Positions 9,185-19,611 of a DNA stretch of 64,000 bases are shown here, piece by piece; within the stretch, counting starts at the first letter, position 1; each line of letters opens with the position of its first letter. The notes under the pieces were generated by a model. The model was not told where the DNA came from and did not search any database. It saw nothing but the letters and a program-made list of their open reading frames with translations. The stretch is from Candidatus Nitrosopumilus limneticus. GTDB taxonomy: Archaea; Thermoproteota; Nitrososphaeria; Nitrososphaerales; Nitrosopumilaceae. The stretch is taken from the NCBI GenBank assembly GCA_022117465.1, contig JAHCGZ010000003.1, forward strand, positions 1 to 64,000. Reading direction: 5' to 3'. The translations under genes were made by a program, and so were the position numbers.

Positions 9185-9487
9185 TTATTGTCCTAAGATG
9201 ATAAACATCATGACAATTCCGTAGATTGCGATTGATTCGACCATACCTACGAAGATGAATACTTTTGATTGTAATGCTGGGTTCTCACTAATTACTGCAA
9301 GACCTGCTGCACCTACTTGACCTAGACCTATTCCTGCTCCACCTGCTGCAATACCAAATGCTAAACCTGCACCAAGGAGTTTCATAGAGTCACCACTTGA
9401 TGCACCTTCTTGAGCAAATGCAACACCAGTAGAACCGGTAATTGAAATTGCTGCTGCAGCCAAAAGTAACAAGACTATAGTTTTCAT
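9185..9487 (-). CDS. atpK: A-type ATP synthase subunit K (proteolipid c ring)
   Basis: The 100-aa protein has a cleavable-looking N-terminal helix (1-26) followed by a two-helix proteolipid hairpin (about 37-98). It has the glycine-rich first helix and the ion-carrying carboxylate Glu84 in GMVESIAIYG. It forms the membrane rotor ring. The gene lies 3' of the other minus-strand atp genes but has its own TATA-like promoter, fitting the high copy number needed for the ring. GC and codon use look like those of a highly expressed gene. Confidence 0.92.
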   Translation of the reverse strand: MKTIVLLLLAAAAISITGSTGVAFAQEGASSGDSMKLLGAGLAFGIAAGGAGIGLGQVGAAGLAVISENPALQSKVFIFVGMVESIAIYGIVMMFIILGQ

Positions 9488-9511
9488 TGTAATTTCGACT
9501 CGAATAAATCC

Positions 9512-9520
9512 TTATTTAAA
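9512..9520 (-). promoter_or_regulatory. TATA box of atpK
   Basis: The minus strand reads TTTAAATAA centred about 29 nt before the atpK ATG, in a 57-bp gap after the 43-aa ORF. This supports separate transcription of the ring subunit. Confidence 0.5.
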
Positions 9521-9544
9521 TCATGATAAGATTTTAGAATTAAA

Positions 9545-9676
9545 TTAAATTTTATCGAGTGTTTTCTTTTTAAAAGATTTTAGATCAGCTTCAATGGATT
9601 TAACAAAACCATCATAACTTCCATCTAATTCCTTTTTAGATTTTTCAATTAATTTTTTTATTTCTTCTTTTGCCAT
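9545..9676 (-). CDS. 43-aa Lys/Glu-rich micro-protein in the ATP synthase operon
   Basis: A short frame starts with ATG at 9676 and ends with TAA at 9545. The atpD stop and this start overlap as TAATG, sharing one base, which is a strong sign of translational coupling and of a real gene. The product begins MAKEEIKKLIEK and is charged and helical throughout, with coiled-coil character and no membrane segment. It may be a reduced peripheral-stalk (H/G-like) subunit or an assembly factor; this is inference from position and composition. Confidence 0.6.
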   Translation of the reverse strand: MAKEEIKKLIEKSKKELDGSYDGFVKSIEADLKSFKKKTLDKI

Positions 9677-10308
9677 TATTTTCTACTTTCCATCTTTGCC
9701 TTCACTTTTTTTAACTTTGCGAATTCTTCTCTTTCTCTTTCTTCAAGAGTAGCAAGAATAAATCTAATTTTTTGTTGATATTGAGGAATAATTACATTTT
9801 CTAGTGCATTTAGCAATTTTTGTGTCTTTTCTAGTGCTTTTGCAAGGCTAAAAATTGAATTTTCATACTCTGCGGCTTTACAAATTTTTGGCATTAATTC
9901 TTTGATTTGTTTTGATGCTCTATCAATTGAAGAATTAGTATCAGCAAATCCATAAGGCATTGATTTTGTATCTTTTTCAGTAACTGTCAATGCAGGAATT
10001 TTGACATCAACAACTCTTCTTACACTAACTTCTACTTCCATTACTGGTGGTGTAGATTCAGCAACTGAATCAACAGTGTTGGTACCTAATGCCAAATAAG
10101 CTTCATTAACAGATTTGTAAATATCTTGTAATGGTTCCCAAATTCCACCTCTTGCTTTTGATGCTTCTTCAATCATTTCTTCAATATTTTTTAACAAAAC
10201 TTTACGTTTATCATCTAAAATTCCTTGTACCATAGTGGCAACTTGACGTGATTTTTTGTATTTGAAAAGTTCAATTTTTGTTGCAGCTACATTTTGTCCA
10301 AATGACAT
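9676..10308 (-). CDS. atpD: A-type ATP synthase subunit D (central stalk)
   Basis: The 210-aa protein is almost wholly alpha-helical. It opens with a long helix (ATKIELFKYKKSRQVA) and ends with a second long helix, giving the coiled-coil rotor shaft of V/A-type subunit D, a family normally of about 200-215 aa. It lies 4 bp downstream of atpB and overlaps the 43-aa ORF by one base, so it is in the same operon. Confidence 0.93.
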   Translation of the reverse strand: MSFGQNVAATKIELFKYKKSRQVATMVQGILDDKRKVLLKNIEEMIEEASKARGGIWEPLQDIYKSVNEAYLALGTNTVDSVAESTPPVMEVEVSVRRVVDVKIPALTVTEKDTKSMPYGFADTNSSIDRASKQIKELMPKICKAAEYENSIFSLAKALEKTQKLLNALENVIIPQYQQKIRFILATLEEREREEFAKLKKVKAKMESRK

Positions 10309-10312
10309 TTTG

Positions 10313-11698
10313 TTATTTGCCCTGATAGTATTGTTCTACGTACTTGTCTTTAATTTTTGTAAGCTCATTTTTTGGTAATTTTGAAACAATCTTCCATAAG
10401 ATATTAAGTGTCTCTTCAATTGTTCTATTTTCATCTGTTGCTTGTGTAAGGAATTCTTTTTCAAAGACATCTCCAACATCCATGTATTTTAAATCAATAT
10501 CAGTTAGTCCTGCTTTACCTACAATTCCTGCTAAGGCTCTAACTTCTTGTGATCTAGAATATGCATCATAAACTTGGTTAGCAATTTCAGCATGATCTTC
10601 TCTGGTACTTCCTTTACCGATTCCGTCTTTCATTAATCTACTAAGACTCATCAAAATATTGATTGGTGGATAAACTCCTTGTCTGAATAAATCTCTTCCA
10701 ACTACTATTTGACCCTCTGTAATGTAGCCAGTAAGGTCAGGAATTGGGTGAGTAATATCATCAGATGGCATTGATAAAATTGGAACTTGAGTTACACTTC
10801 CATTTCTTCCATTAAGTTTACCTGCTCTTTCATAAAGTGTTGAAAGATCGGTGTAAAGATAACCTGGATATCCTTTTCTTCCGGGAACTTCTTCCCTTGC
10901 TGCACTAATTTCTCTTAATGCTTCTGCGTAATTTGTCATATCAGTAAGAATAACTAAAACGTGCATTCCTAATTCAAATGCCAAATACTCTGCAACTGTT
11001 AATGCTACACGTGGGGTAATAATTCTCTCAATTGCAGGATCGTCTGCTGTATTCAAAAATAGAACACTTCTTTTTAGTGCACCAGATTCTTCAAGACTTC
11101 TTCTGAAATATTCTGCTTCACTGTATTGCACACCAATTGCTGCAAATACTACTGCAAACTCATCATTTGTACCAACTACTGTTGCTTGTCTTGCGATTTG
11201 TGCTGCTAGTAAATTGTGTGACATACCAGAACCTGAAAAGATTGGAAGTTTTTGTCCTCTTACAAGAGTAATCAATCCATCAATTACAGATACACCAGTT
11301 TGAATGAAATCTTTTGGATATTCACGTTGCTCTGGATTCATTGGTTCACCGTTAATATCAATAAATTTATCAGCAATAGGATCAGGTAATCCATCTTTTG
11401 GTCTTCCTAATCCATCAAAGACTCTACCAAGTACTTCTTTAGATACTGGCATTTCCATAACTTTACCAACAAATTTAGCATTAGTACCAGAGATAGATAA
11501 TCCAGTTGTACCTTCAAAGACTTGAACGATAGCTTTACCGTTACCTACTTCAAGAACTTTACCTAATCTTCTTTCACCTTCATTAGTTTCAATTTCTACT
11601 AGTTCATCAAATGCTGCATTATCTACACCATCAACAACAACTAGTGGTCCCTTAATTTCAGAAATCTTACTGTATTGTACTCCGCCTGCAGTGGTCAA
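10313..11698 (-). CDS. atpB: A-type ATP synthase subunit B (regulatory nucleotide-binding)
   Basis: The 461-aa protein has the beta-barrel N-domain (about 8-75) and the RecA-like core. FSGSGMSHN replaces a canonical P-loop, as expected for the non-catalytic B subunit. Typical elements include [19 protein letters not shown] and [15 protein letters not shown]. It alternates with AtpA in the A3B3 head. Its ATG overlaps the end of atpA by 4 bp (ATGA), suggesting coupled translation. Confidence 0.96.
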   Translation of the reverse strand: MTTAGGVQYSKISEIKGPLVVVDGVDNAAFDELVEIETNEGERRLGKVLEVGNGKAIVQVFEGTTGLSISGTNAKFVGKVMEMPVSKEVLGRVFDGLGRPKDGLPDPIADKFIDINGEPMNPEQREYPKDFIQTGVSVIDGLITLVRGQKLPIFSGSGMSHNLLAAQIARQATVVGTNDEFAVVFAAIGVQYSEAEYFRRSLEESGALKRSVLFLNTADDPAIERIITPRVALTVAEYLAFELGMHVLVILTDMTNYAEALREISAAREEVPGRKGYPGYLYTDLSTLYERAGKLNGRNGSVTQVPILSMPSDDITHPIPDLTGYITEGQIVVGRDLFRQGVYPPINILMSLSRLMKDGIGKGSTREDHAEIANQVYDAYSRSQEVRALAGIVGKAGLTDIDLKYMDVGDVFEKEFLTQATDENRTIEETLNILWKIVSKLPKNELTKIKDKYVEQYYQGK

Positions 11699-13473
11699 TT
11701 TGTTACTTTTACTCCTGAAATGTTTTTGAATTGTTCTTTCATATCGTTTTCTAATTTATCGAGTTTTGGCATTTCATTATCTTTGATATCCATTCTTGCC
11801 TTTAGTAATAATGTTACAACAGGTAATTGACGAATTGAAGATAATGATGTTCCTTCTTTTAGTGATTGTTGACCTAGTTTATAGAAATCTACAATTAATT
11901 TTAATAATTTGAATTGTTTCTCCGGACTACAGTATGTATCAACATCATCAAATGAGTTTTGTTGTAGCAAACCAATTTTTACCATTCTTGCAATTTCTAA
12001 AATAAGTTTTTCTTCATCAGGTAATGCATCAGGACCTAAGAGTTTTACAATTTCTTTTAGAGTATCTTCTCTTTGTAAAATTCCATAAGCTTCATTTCTA
12101 ATTGTAAACCATTCTGGACTAATATTTTCACTCCACCATTTTGCAATATCACCAAGATAACCAGAATAACTGTTCATCCAATTAATTGATGGGTAGTGTC
12201 TAGAGTATGCAAGTTTTGCATCCAATGCCCAGAAAGTTTTGATAAATCTCATTGTGTGTGTTGTAACTGGTTCTGTAAAGTCACCACCTGATGGAGATAC
12301 AGCACCAATCAAAGTAACTGAACCATCACGGTCTGGACTTCCAGCTGCTCTAACACGACCTGCTCTTTCATAAAATTCTGCTAATCTTGATGCAAGATAT
12401 GATGGATAGCCTTCTTCTGCTGGCATCTCTTCTAATCTACCACTCATTTCTCTTAGTGCTTCAGCCCATCTACTTGTAGAATCTGCTACAAGAACAACGT
12501 CCTTACCCATGTCTCTATAATATTCTGCAATTGTTACTCCAGTGTAGATACTTGCCTCTCTTGCTGCTACTGGCATGTTACTAGTATTTGCAACAAGTAC
12601 AGTTCTATCCATAAGTGGCTTTCCACTACGTGGATCTTTAAGATGTGGAAATTCTACTAATACTTCAGTCATTTCATTTCCTCTTTCACCACAACCAATG
12701 TAAACAACAACTTGTGAATCAGCCCATTTTGCAATTTGGTGTAATGTAACAGTTTTTCCTGTACCAAATGCACCAGGAATTGAACCAGTTCCTCCTTTTG
12801 CAATTGGGAAGAATGTATCAATAACTCGTTGTCCAGTAAGTAATGGAACTGTTGCGTCATATCTCTTAAGATATGGACGTGGTTTTCTTACAGGCCATTT
12901 ATGATACATTTTGAGTGGAACGTTTTGTCCATCTTTTTGAACTGTTGCCAGTTCGGTTTCTAAATTATAATCTCCTTCTGAAACAAGGTTTGAAATTTTT
13001 CCACCTGGATGATTTGGCGGAACCATGATAGAGTGTTCTATAAGATCTGTTTCTTGAACAGTACCAATAACATTACCAGGTAAAACTTCATCTCCATTTT
13101 TTGCTGTTGGAATAAAATGATATTTCTTTATCATATCAACTGGAGTAGTTGTAATACCTCTACCAATAAAAGAACCAGATGCTTTTGATAATTCTTTTAG
13201 CGGTCTTTGAATTCCATCATAAAGTTGTCCAATAATTCCTGGACCTAATACTACACTAAGTGGGTTTCCAGTTCCAATTACAGGCTCACCTGGTTTTAAT
13301 CCACTTGTTGACTCGTAAACTTGAATAAATGCAACGTCTCCAGTTAATCTAATTACTTCACCTACTAATTTTGAATTTCCAACAGTCACAGTTTCATACA
13401 TTTTTGCATCAGACATTCCATCAGCTCTTACAGCTGGACCGCTTACCCATACAATTCTGCCTTGTGCTGTCAT
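11695..13473 (-). CDS. atpA: A-type ATP synthase subunit A (catalytic)
   Basis: The 592-aa protein is a full-length V/A-type catalytic subunit. The P-loop is G234-AFGTGK-T241, slightly altered from the common GPFGSGKT. The non-homologous bulge domain (about 110-200) and [11 protein letters not shown], containing the catalytic Glu region, are present. [12 protein letters not shown] and the SGGDFTEPV loop are also seen. It synthesises or hydrolyses ATP at the A/B interface. The gene lies 1 bp after atpE and overlaps atpB by 4 bp. Confidence 0.97.
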   Translation of the reverse strand: MTAQGRIVWVSGPAVRADGMSDAKMYETVTVGNSKLVGEVIRLTGDVAFIQVYESTSGLKPGEPVIGTGNPLSVVLGPGIIGQLYDGIQRPLKELSKASGSFIGRGITTTPVDMIKKYHFIPTAKNGDEVLPGNVIGTVQETDLIEHSIMVPPNHPGGKISNLVSEGDYNLETELATVQKDGQNVPLKMYHKWPVRKPRPYLKRYDATVPLLTGQRVIDTFFPIAKGGTGSIPGAFGTGKTVTLHQIAKWADSQVVVYIGCGERGNEMTEVLVEFPHLKDPRSGKPLMDRTVLVANTSNMPVAAREASIYTGVTIAEYYRDMGKDVVLVADSTSRWAEALREMSGRLEEMPAEEGYPSYLASRLAEFYERAGRVRAAGSPDRDGSVTLIGAVSPSGGDFTEPVTTHTMRFIKTFWALDAKLAYSRHYPSINWMNSYSGYLGDIAKWWSENISPEWFTIRNEAYGILQREDTLKEIVKLLGPDALPDEEKLILEIARMVKIGLLQQNSFDDVDTYCSPEKQFKLLKLIVDFYKLGQQSLKEGTSLSSIRQLPVVTLLLKARMDIKDNEMPKLDKLENDMKEQFKNISGVKVTN

Positions 13474-13474
13474 C

Positions 13475-14074
13475 TTATTGTTTTACTCCGAATTTTGAAG
13501 CAATTTCTTTCCTAATTAAAGGCTTTAATCGATCTATCTTTGCGTCGATGGTATTATCAAATTTCATAGCTCCATCTTTTGATTCAATTTTAACGCCACC
13601 AATACAATCAATAGTTTTAGAAGATAATTCAGATCCTGCAAAATTAGATAGAGATGATTTAACTACATCTTTGTCTTTAGCGTTTGTAAATACTTTAACT
13701 TGAGTAGTTCCTAAAATTTTAGTTGATTCTTCTAAAAGACTTTTAATTAAATTTGCATACTCACTGTTGCGAGCAGAATTTGTAATTTGTTCTAATGCTG
13801 TTGTAAATACTCTATTAACTGCTGCTTCTAAAGCTAAAAGTTGTTTATTTCGGGCTTCAATATCAGAGCCACCAACTATCTGTTTCTCAAGTTTATCTGC
13901 TTCCTTCTTACCATCAGAAATAATTTTATCATATTCACTTTCTAATTTGGTAACAGAGTCATCAAGATTATGCTTTGAATCATCTAGTGATATTTTTAGA
14001 CTAGATAAAATACTATTTTCAGTATTTTTTAAAATTTTATCAATTGTACCTTCTAAAGCCAAATTAGTAGTCAA
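13475..14074 (-). CDS. atpE: A-type ATP synthase subunit E (peripheral stalk)
   Basis: The 199-aa protein has a long N-terminal helical part (about 1-95, charged, coiled coil) and a compact C-terminal domain, as in V/A-type subunit E. It is the first gene of the minus-strand operon E-A-B-D-(43 aa). It is divergent from atpI, with 91 bp between starts. Sequence similarity in this family is weak, so the call rests also on gene order. Confidence 0.85.
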   Translation of the reverse strand: MTTNLALEGTIDKILKNTENSILSSLKISLDDSKHNLDDSVTKLESEYDKIISDGKKEADKLEKQIVGGSDIEARNKQLLALEAAVNRVFTTALEQITNSARNSEYANLIKSLLEESTKILGTTQVKVFTNAKDKDVVKSSLSNFAGSELSSKTIDCIGGVKIESKDGAMKFDNTIDAKIDRLKPLIRKEIASKFGVKQ

Positions 14075-14165
14075 TACAGGTCGTCGAGTAATAATACATT
14101 TGAATGTTTTCGAAAAAAAGATATCAGAAAGATATTAAACTAAATGGCTACATGCAAAAATTGTC
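14075..14165. promoter_or_regulatory. Divergent promoter region between atpE and atpI
   Basis: The 91-bp gap contains an ATATTAAAC box at about 14132-14140, roughly 29 nt before the TTG start of atpI. AT-rich sequence near 14090-14100 can serve atpE on the other strand. It probably drives both halves of the ATP synthase cluster. Confidence 0.45.
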
Positions 14166-16265
14166 TTGGGAATCGCAGATCTTAAAATTGGAACCGTTAT
14201 TCTACCCAGAACCCAATCACCCAAATTAATATCAAGATTAACTGAGTTTGAATGGTATCATAAAATTGATTCAGATAATGATTTAGTTACGCCTGAAATT
14301 GATGATCTTTTACTAAAAGCACAACAAACTTACCAATCAATTGATGAGGTTCTAAAAGGAATTGGAATTCCACAAACTGTGGGAATAATGGAGATATTAT
14401 TCAAAGGAACTGTCATCAAGAAAAAAGATTATGAAATTAGTGAAATCGAAGATATGGTTGAAGGAATTACCAAAGAAGCACCATCCATTATTGATAAACC
14501 TGCAAAATTACTAGAAGAAGCAGCAAATACTAGAACATCAATTGAAGAATACAGTTCATTCAAAGATACACTTGAAGTAATTAAGAAAATGAAAATAGAT
14601 CTTTCAGGATTTGGATTAATGAAATACTTTTACACAAATCTTTTTGTGATAAATTCTGCAGACTATCCTGAAATTAGTAGATCTCTTGAAAACGTTACAG
14701 TCTACAAATATGACTTGGATAATAAACAGAAATCAGCAATTTTAGTAATTTCAGATAATGTAGATTATGAAAAAGTTCTCAAAACACTTAGAAGTTTTAA
14801 TTCAAATTCATTTAAAATTCCAGAAGGATTTCCTCAAATTCCTAGTGAAGCATATGCTTTAGCAGAAGCAAAAATTAAAGAACTAACAACAAAACAAACC
14901 TCAATTAAAAAAGAATTAGCAATAATAACCAAAAAAATTAGACGAGATATTTTATCAATTCATGAAAAAGCACTAGTTGCAAAAGATGTTTTAGAAACTT
15001 TGAGAAAACCAGGAGGAACTAAAAATTTTGCAGTGATTCAAGGTTTCATACCAAAAAAAATGGAATCAAAATTTACTGATTCAACAAAACAATGGATGTC
15101 TATTGTAGAGGATGTTACGGATCCTAAATTAAAACAAGAGATTCCAACATTATTTGATAACCCAAAATTTGTTAAAACTTTTGAAGTAATTACCCATAGT
15201 CAAGGTATACCAAAATCAGGAGAACCAGATCCAACTCCAATGATTGCTCTAATGTGGCCAATTTTCTACGGATTAATGTTTGCAGATATGGGTCACGGAT
15301 TATTACTCATGGCATTAGGCTTGTTGTTCAAGTTTAAGGGACAAGGCAATCTTTCAAGATGGGGTATGTTGATTGCAATCTCTGGTGCATCAGCTGCGAT
15401 AGCGGGTGTAGGTGCAGGAGAAGCATTTGGATTCCACCTTGATCATATGGGACCATTTGAAGGATTATTAGAAGAAGGTGGAGCCTTGCATTCAGTTAGT
15501 TGGATTGTAGGAATTCTAAGTGTTGCTGAATTAACATTTGAACAAGTTATCAATATTTTGAAAGTTTCATTATTCATAGGAATTGTTCATTTAGTTTGGG
15601 CGATGGTTTTGCGAGTTATTAGAGGACTAAAAGAAGGACACAAAATGGTAGTGTTAACAGAATCAATTCCAAACATTGCACTTTATGGTGGAATTGTGGT
15701 AATTATGATGTGTGCAATTGGTTCACAATATGATGTAATGAACATGTATTCCAAAGTACACACTGAAACAGTTCCTTGGGTTACAATGTTCCTTGGAGAT
15801 TGGGCTCAAGTTTGGATCATTACAAGAATTGCAGTTGTTATTGTAATTGCATCAATGGTCATAATGATGGTTGGTGGTGTAATGCATGCAAAGAAACATC
15901 CTGCAGATGGAGCAGATCCAGCTAGTGTAATAATGGAAGTTCTTTTAGGAAAAACAGTAGAAGCTTTAGCTCACACAATTAGTTATGCAAGACTTGGAAT
16001 TATGTTACTTGTCCATGCAGCATTACTTATGACAGTAAATAATGCATTTACTTCTCTAGGTGGTGCAGAGTCAACTACTGCAATAATTATGATTATTGGA
16101 GGAAACTTGGGAATTATGATGATTGAAGGATTAATTGTATACATTCAGTCTCTCAGATTGCACTTGTATGAATTCTTTACAAAATGGTATGTAGGTGGTG
16201 CACAACCATTTAAACAAATTAGACCAGAATTAATTTACAATCAATTCATTTGGAAGAAAAAATAA
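14166..16265 (+). CDS. atpI: A-type ATP synthase subunit I (membrane stator, subunit a)
   Basis: The 699-aa protein has a cytoplasmic N-terminal half (about 1-350) with long coiled-coil helices and a C-terminal half with about eight membrane helices. The conserved SYARLG segment carries the stator Arg that faces the rotor glutamate. The start is TTG at 14166: an in-frame stop (TAA at 14136) lies upstream and no ATG or GTG is in frame between. The gene is divergent from atpE and separated from atpC by about 3.3 kb. Confidence 0.94.
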   Translation: MGIADLKIGTVILPRTQSPKLISRLTEFEWYHKIDSDNDLVTPEIDDLLLKAQQTYQSIDEVLKGIGIPQTVGIMEILFKGTVIKKKDYEISEIEDMVEGITKEAPSIIDKPAKLLEEAANTRTSIEEYSSFKDTLEVIKKMKIDLSGFGLMKYFYTNLFVINSADYPEISRSLENVTVYKYDLDNKQKSAILVISDNVDYEKVLKTLRSFNSNSFKIPEGFPQIPSEAYALAEAKIKELTTKQTSIKKELAIITKKIRRDILSIHEKALVAKDVLETLRKPGGTKNFAVIQGFIPKKMESKFTDSTKQWMSIVEDVTDPKLKQEIPTLFDNPKFVKTFEVITHSQGIPKSGEPDPTPMIALMWPIFYGLMFADMGHGLLLMALGLLFKFKGQGNLSRWGMLIAISGASAAIAGVGAGEAFGFHLDHMGPFEGLLEEGGALHSVSWIVGILSVAELTFEQVINILKVSLFIGIVHLVWAMVLRVIRGLKEGHKMVVLTESIPNIALYGGIVVIMMCAIGSQYDVMNMYSKVHTETVPWVTMFLGDWAQVWIITRIAVVIVIASMVIMMVGGVMHAKKHPADGADPASVIMEVLLGKTVEALAHTISYARLGIMLLVHAALLMTVNNAFTSLGGAESTTAIIMIIGGNLGIMMIEGLIVYIQSLRLHLYEFFTKWYVGGAQPFKQIRPELIYNQFIWKKK

Positions 16266-16297
16266 ACTTTATAATTATTAGAAAGTTAAACTTGAAT

Positions 16298-17071
16298 TCA
16301 TTCTATAGGAAGTCGTGTATTATTTCCCCATTCACCCCATGAACCCAAATAGACTTTCACATTTTTGAATCCTAGTTTTTTTAAAACTAAAAATGAATTG
16401 GCTGCCCTATATGCTCCCTGACAATAAGTTACAATTTCAGAGTCTTTTGAAATATTATATATTTTAGATAATTCTTCATCAGTTTTGAAAGTTCCGTCAT
16501 CAGAAATATTTTGATTCATATCAATATTGATAGAGTTTGGAATATGACCAGTTTGAGCAGCTCTAACTACACTTCCCTCATATTCGCCAGTTGAGCGAGC
16601 ATCAATAATTTTCAAATTATCCAAATTATCTCTAATGTATTCAAATCCGGTTATTATTTCAGAATTAATTTTTCCTAAAAATTCTGATGGTTTGAAATTA
16701 TTTGCTTTTATTTGTATTGAGAGATTTTCTTTTTTCCATTTTGAGATTCCGCCATCTAATATGAAGACATTTTGATGTGAAAAATACATTAGCATCCAAA
16801 CACCTCTTGCTGCAATCATTCCAGATACAGAATCATAAAAGATGACTTTCTTTTCTGAAGTAACTCCAAGAAATGAAAGTAATTTTCTTGCTTGATCGTT
16901 AAAATTGTTAATTCCTTGTTTTGTTGTATCAATCCAATGAAATGCAAATAAATCTAAATTAACAGAACCTGGAATATGTCCTTCAGAATATTCTTTGAAA
17001 GAGCGAGTATCAGCTATAATGACATCAGGGTTATTTAAAATTGAATTTAATTCAAATGTAGAAATTAACAT
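16298..17071 (-). CDS. Two-domain rhodanese sulfurtransferase
   Basis: The 257-aa protein is made of two rhodanese domains. The inactive N-domain (about 1-125) has Asp80 at the Cys position. The active C-domain (about 135-257) has Cys217 in YCQGAYRAAN and the motif IIDARSTGEYEG. Length and order match thiosulfate or 3-mercaptopyruvate sulfurtransferases. The CQGAYR loop does not clearly tell which donor is used. It converges on atpI with a 32-bp gap and shows no obvious functional link to its neighbours. Confidence 0.9.
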   Translation of the reverse strand: MLISTFELNSILNNPDVIIADTRSFKEYSEGHIPGSVNLDLFAFHWIDTTKQGINNFNDQARKLLSFLGVTSEKKVIFYDSVSGMIAARGVWMLMYFSHQNVFILDGGISKWKKENLSIQIKANNFKPSEFLGKINSEIITGFEYIRDNLDNLKIIDARSTGEYEGSVVRAAQTGHIPNSINIDMNQNISDDGTFKTDEELSKIYNISKDSEIVTYCQGAYRAANSFLVLKKLGFKNVKVYLGSWGEWGNNTRLPIE

Positions 17072-17156
17072 GCATTTCTTAAAAAATTCAAGAGTAAATA
17101 CATTTGGTTCAGTTAAAAATAATTTTATGAAAATCCATTACACATAGTGTAGGGGA

Positions 17157-17188
17157 TAATAAAATAAAAAAGAAAAAATAGTATTTTT
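17157..17188 (-). terminator. T-rich terminator after amt
   Basis: Directly after the amt stop, the minus-strand transcript runs through two T6 tracts and a further T-rich stretch. Archaeal termination is driven by such T-tracts, with FttA (encoded at 42040-43980) as a likely helper. A small TACAC-ATA-GTGTA hairpin follows at 17139-17151. Confidence 0.45.
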
Positions 17189-17190
17189 TT

Positions 17191-18753
17191 CTATTCGTTT
17201 ACGTATGCTCTTTCGCCATGCTGTGCTAAATCGAGACCAATCTCCTCTTCTTTTGGAGTGACTCTGATTCCGCCCGGCCAAACGGCATCCATTACTTTTA
17301 GGATTACAATCGTAACACCAAATGCATATCCAAGTGATATTAGTGCACCCATGATGTTGATTGCTTGCTGTTCCATTCCTTCTGCAGTTCCAGTCCATGC
17401 ACCGATACCTAAACCGGTATCCCAAATGTGTGGACTAGCTAATGTACCAGTCAAAATTGCACCTGTAAGACCACCCATTCCGTGTACTCCCCATACATCT
17501 AATGCGTCATCCCACTTGCGTTTATTTTTGAATGCTACTGCTGCATAACAAACTGTTCCAGCTGCAATGCCGATTATAATTGAAGCCATTGGACCAACAA
17601 AACCTGAAGCTGGAGTGATTGCGACCAAACCTGCTATTGCACCTGATGCAGCTCCTACAATACTTGGTTTTCCTGTATGTGCCCATGACATGAGCACCCA
17701 AGTTATTGCTGCCATACCAGTTGCGGTATTTGTAACTGTCCATGCGCTTACTGTAACGCCGTCTACCATTACTTGACTTCCTGCATTGAAACCAAACCAT
17801 CCAAACCAGAGTATTCCTGTTCCAAGGACTACCATTGGGATATTGTGTGGTTCCATTGGCACTTTGCCATATCCAAGTCTTCTGCCAAGGACCATGGCTC
17901 CTGCCAATGCAGAGAATCCAGAAGTAATGTGTACTACAGTACCACCAGCAAAGTCTAATGCGAATGATGGAGCTAAGTCTGGATTAATATCTAACGCTCC
18001 TGCGTAAATGTAACCACCGCCCCAAACCCAGTGTGCAACTGGATCATAAACGAAGGTAGCCCATAGGAGTATGAAGATTATTAATGCACTGAACTTAATT
18101 CTGTCAATTAATCCACCAATAATTAGAACTGGTGTAATAATTGCGAATGTTGCTTGGAACATTGCAAACAATTGATGAGGTATTGTATTTGGCCAACCTT
18201 GACCACAAACGTCGCCTTCGACCATTGCATTCATCTGGTAAGCTGCTGACCATGTGTCTCCACACGGACCTGGCGAACCTAATGGTGCATAGTGAGAGAC
18301 ATCGTTGAAGCCAACATATTGAAGTGATCCCATGTATAGATTTGCATCACTGTCAACTGGACCAAATGCTAGAGAGTATCCCCATAAAACCCATTGTACT
18401 GACATTAGACCCATAACAATTAGGGTCATACCAAGTACATTGATGACGTTCTTTGATCTGGCTAATCCGCCATAAAAGAAGCCGACACCAGGTGACATGA
18501 GAAGTACCATTGATGTAGCTGAAAGCATCCATGCTGTATCACCTGTATCTATTTTACAAGGTAACCAGCCGCCTTCGCCATCATCGTACCAACATTCATT
18601 TGTATTACCAGTGTAAATTCCACTGGTTCCTGCAACGTATCCGTCCATACCATCATTTGCACTTTGTGCATATGCTTGTGACATTGCACCAAATGCTGTG
18701 ATAGATACTGCGGCTACAAGTAATAGAGCATACTTGTAGTTTCTAGAATTCAT
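17191..18753 (-). CDS. amt: Ammonium transporter Amt
   Basis: The 520-aa protein has a signal-like first helix (1-29), an extracytoplasmic N-terminal loop with Cys54 and Cys66 (possible disulfide), and eleven membrane helices. It has FFYGGLARSKN and the family signature DFAGGTVVHITSG, whose His is one of the twin pore histidines. It would import ammonium for oxidation or assimilation. The C-terminal tail is short. The gene is richer in GC than its surroundings, in keeping with strong expression. No glnK/PII gene is adjacent. Confidence 0.95.
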   Translation of the reverse strand: MNSRNYKYALLLVAAVSITAFGAMSQAYAQSANDGMDGYVAGTSGIYTGNTNECWYDDGEGGWLPCKIDTGDTAWMLSATSMVLLMSPGVGFFYGGLARSKNVINVLGMTLIVMGLMSVQWVLWGYSLAFGPVDSDANLYMGSLQYVGFNDVSHYAPLGSPGPCGDTWSAAYQMNAMVEGDVCGQGWPNTIPHQLFAMFQATFAIITPVLIIGGLIDRIKFSALIIFILLWATFVYDPVAHWVWGGGYIYAGALDINPDLAPSFALDFAGGTVVHITSGFSALAGAMVLGRRLGYGKVPMEPHNIPMVVLGTGILWFGWFGFNAGSQVMVDGVTVSAWTVTNTATGMAAITWVLMSWAHTGKPSIVGAASGAIAGLVAITPASGFVGPMASIIIGIAAGTVCYAAVAFKNKRKWDDALDVWGVHGMGGLTGAILTGTLASPHIWDTGLGIGAWTGTAEGMEQQAINIMGALISLGYAFGVTIVILKVMDAVWPGGIRVTPKEEEIGLDLAQHGERAYVNE

Positions 18754-18774
18754 TAGATTTTATCCAAAATGAAT

Positions 18775-18783
18775 GTTATTAAA
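18775..18783 (-). promoter_or_regulatory. TATA box of amt
   Basis: The minus strand reads TTTAATAAC centred 26 nt before the amt ATG, the spacing of a leaderless archaeal transcript. Confidence 0.55.
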
Positions 18784-18882
18784 GCATTGAAGACTAAAAA
18801 AAATTTCAAAAAGTAACTTATTATATTATAGAATATTATGATAATAACATAGAATATGAAAATTATGTTGAGGAATAACTAA

Positions 18883-19551
18883 ATGAAATCTAAATTGAAG
18901 GGAAAATTAGCAATATTTGATACATTCAAGACTAAAGATAATGAGCTTACAGGAGAAGCAAAAAGACAAAGAGCAATAATTACAATTCTAGGAAGTGATG
19001 TCAATCCAATTGAACGAACACGAACTGGAATTTCTCAGAAAATAGCAAAAAACCATCAAATTGCTTGGAAAAATATCTATTCTGGAATATTTAGAGATTT
19101 AGATGAAATCTTGCTTCCAATGGAAATAGCAGAAGAAGATGGAAGATTACCACTAAAGAGAGGTCCAAAAGCATTACAAGAAAAAGGAATTCCATATTAC
19201 CATTTAACAAAAAAAGGTGTGTTGGTGGGACTAGCTATTAATGGAATTGAAAATATGCCATTGCAATTAAAAGAATTTTTTTCAAAATCAGTACCAGAAG
19301 AAGAAGAATTTGAGAAAATATTAACTAAATTTATGACTACAAGTCCAAATTTTACATATTCAATTTTTCAGAGATATGTGAAAGCATTTTGTGAAAATAA
19401 AATTAATGAATTACTTCCTTTTGATCTAGCAAAATTAAGAGATATTTCAGATGAAAACTTGATAATTCAAAAAGAGATGTTGGTAGCCTTTCAGAAATTT
19501 ACAACTCAAGAAAAAAATGAAGCAGTGACATTTCTAGAGAAAATTATATAA
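18883..19551 (+). CDS. Hypothetical protein, possibly winged-helix regulator
   Basis: The 222-aa soluble protein is rich in Lys and Glu. Residues about 20-125 are predicted helix-rich with a winged-helix feel (KRQRAIITILGSDVNPIERTRTGISQKIAKNH, quoted here only as a region, with ISQKIA resembling a recognition helix start), followed by YYHLTKKGVLVGLAI, typical of the wing end in archaeal HTH proteins. The C-terminal half is all helical. It is divergent from amt with 129 bp between starts. Regulation of amt is a guess from position only. Confidence 0.5.
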   Translation: MKSKLKGKLAIFDTFKTKDNELTGEAKRQRAIITILGSDVNPIERTRTGISQKIAKNHQIAWKNIYSGIFRDLDEILLPMEIAEEDGRLPLKRGPKALQEKGIPYYHLTKKGVLVGLAINGIENMPLQLKEFFSKSVPEEEEFEKILTKFMTTSPNFTYSIFQRYVKAFCENKINELLPFDLAKLRDISDENLIIQKEMLVAFQKFTTQEKNEAVTFLEKII

Positions 19552-19611
19552 AAATTCATTTATTTGCGATCGCCAAACATTAAAATCTGTTAATCATAGT
19601 GATTAATTAAA

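Noticed and set aside
19566-19573. GCGATCGC palindrome as a repeated regulatory element
   Set aside because: I saw only one copy, before atpC, so there is no support for a repeat family.
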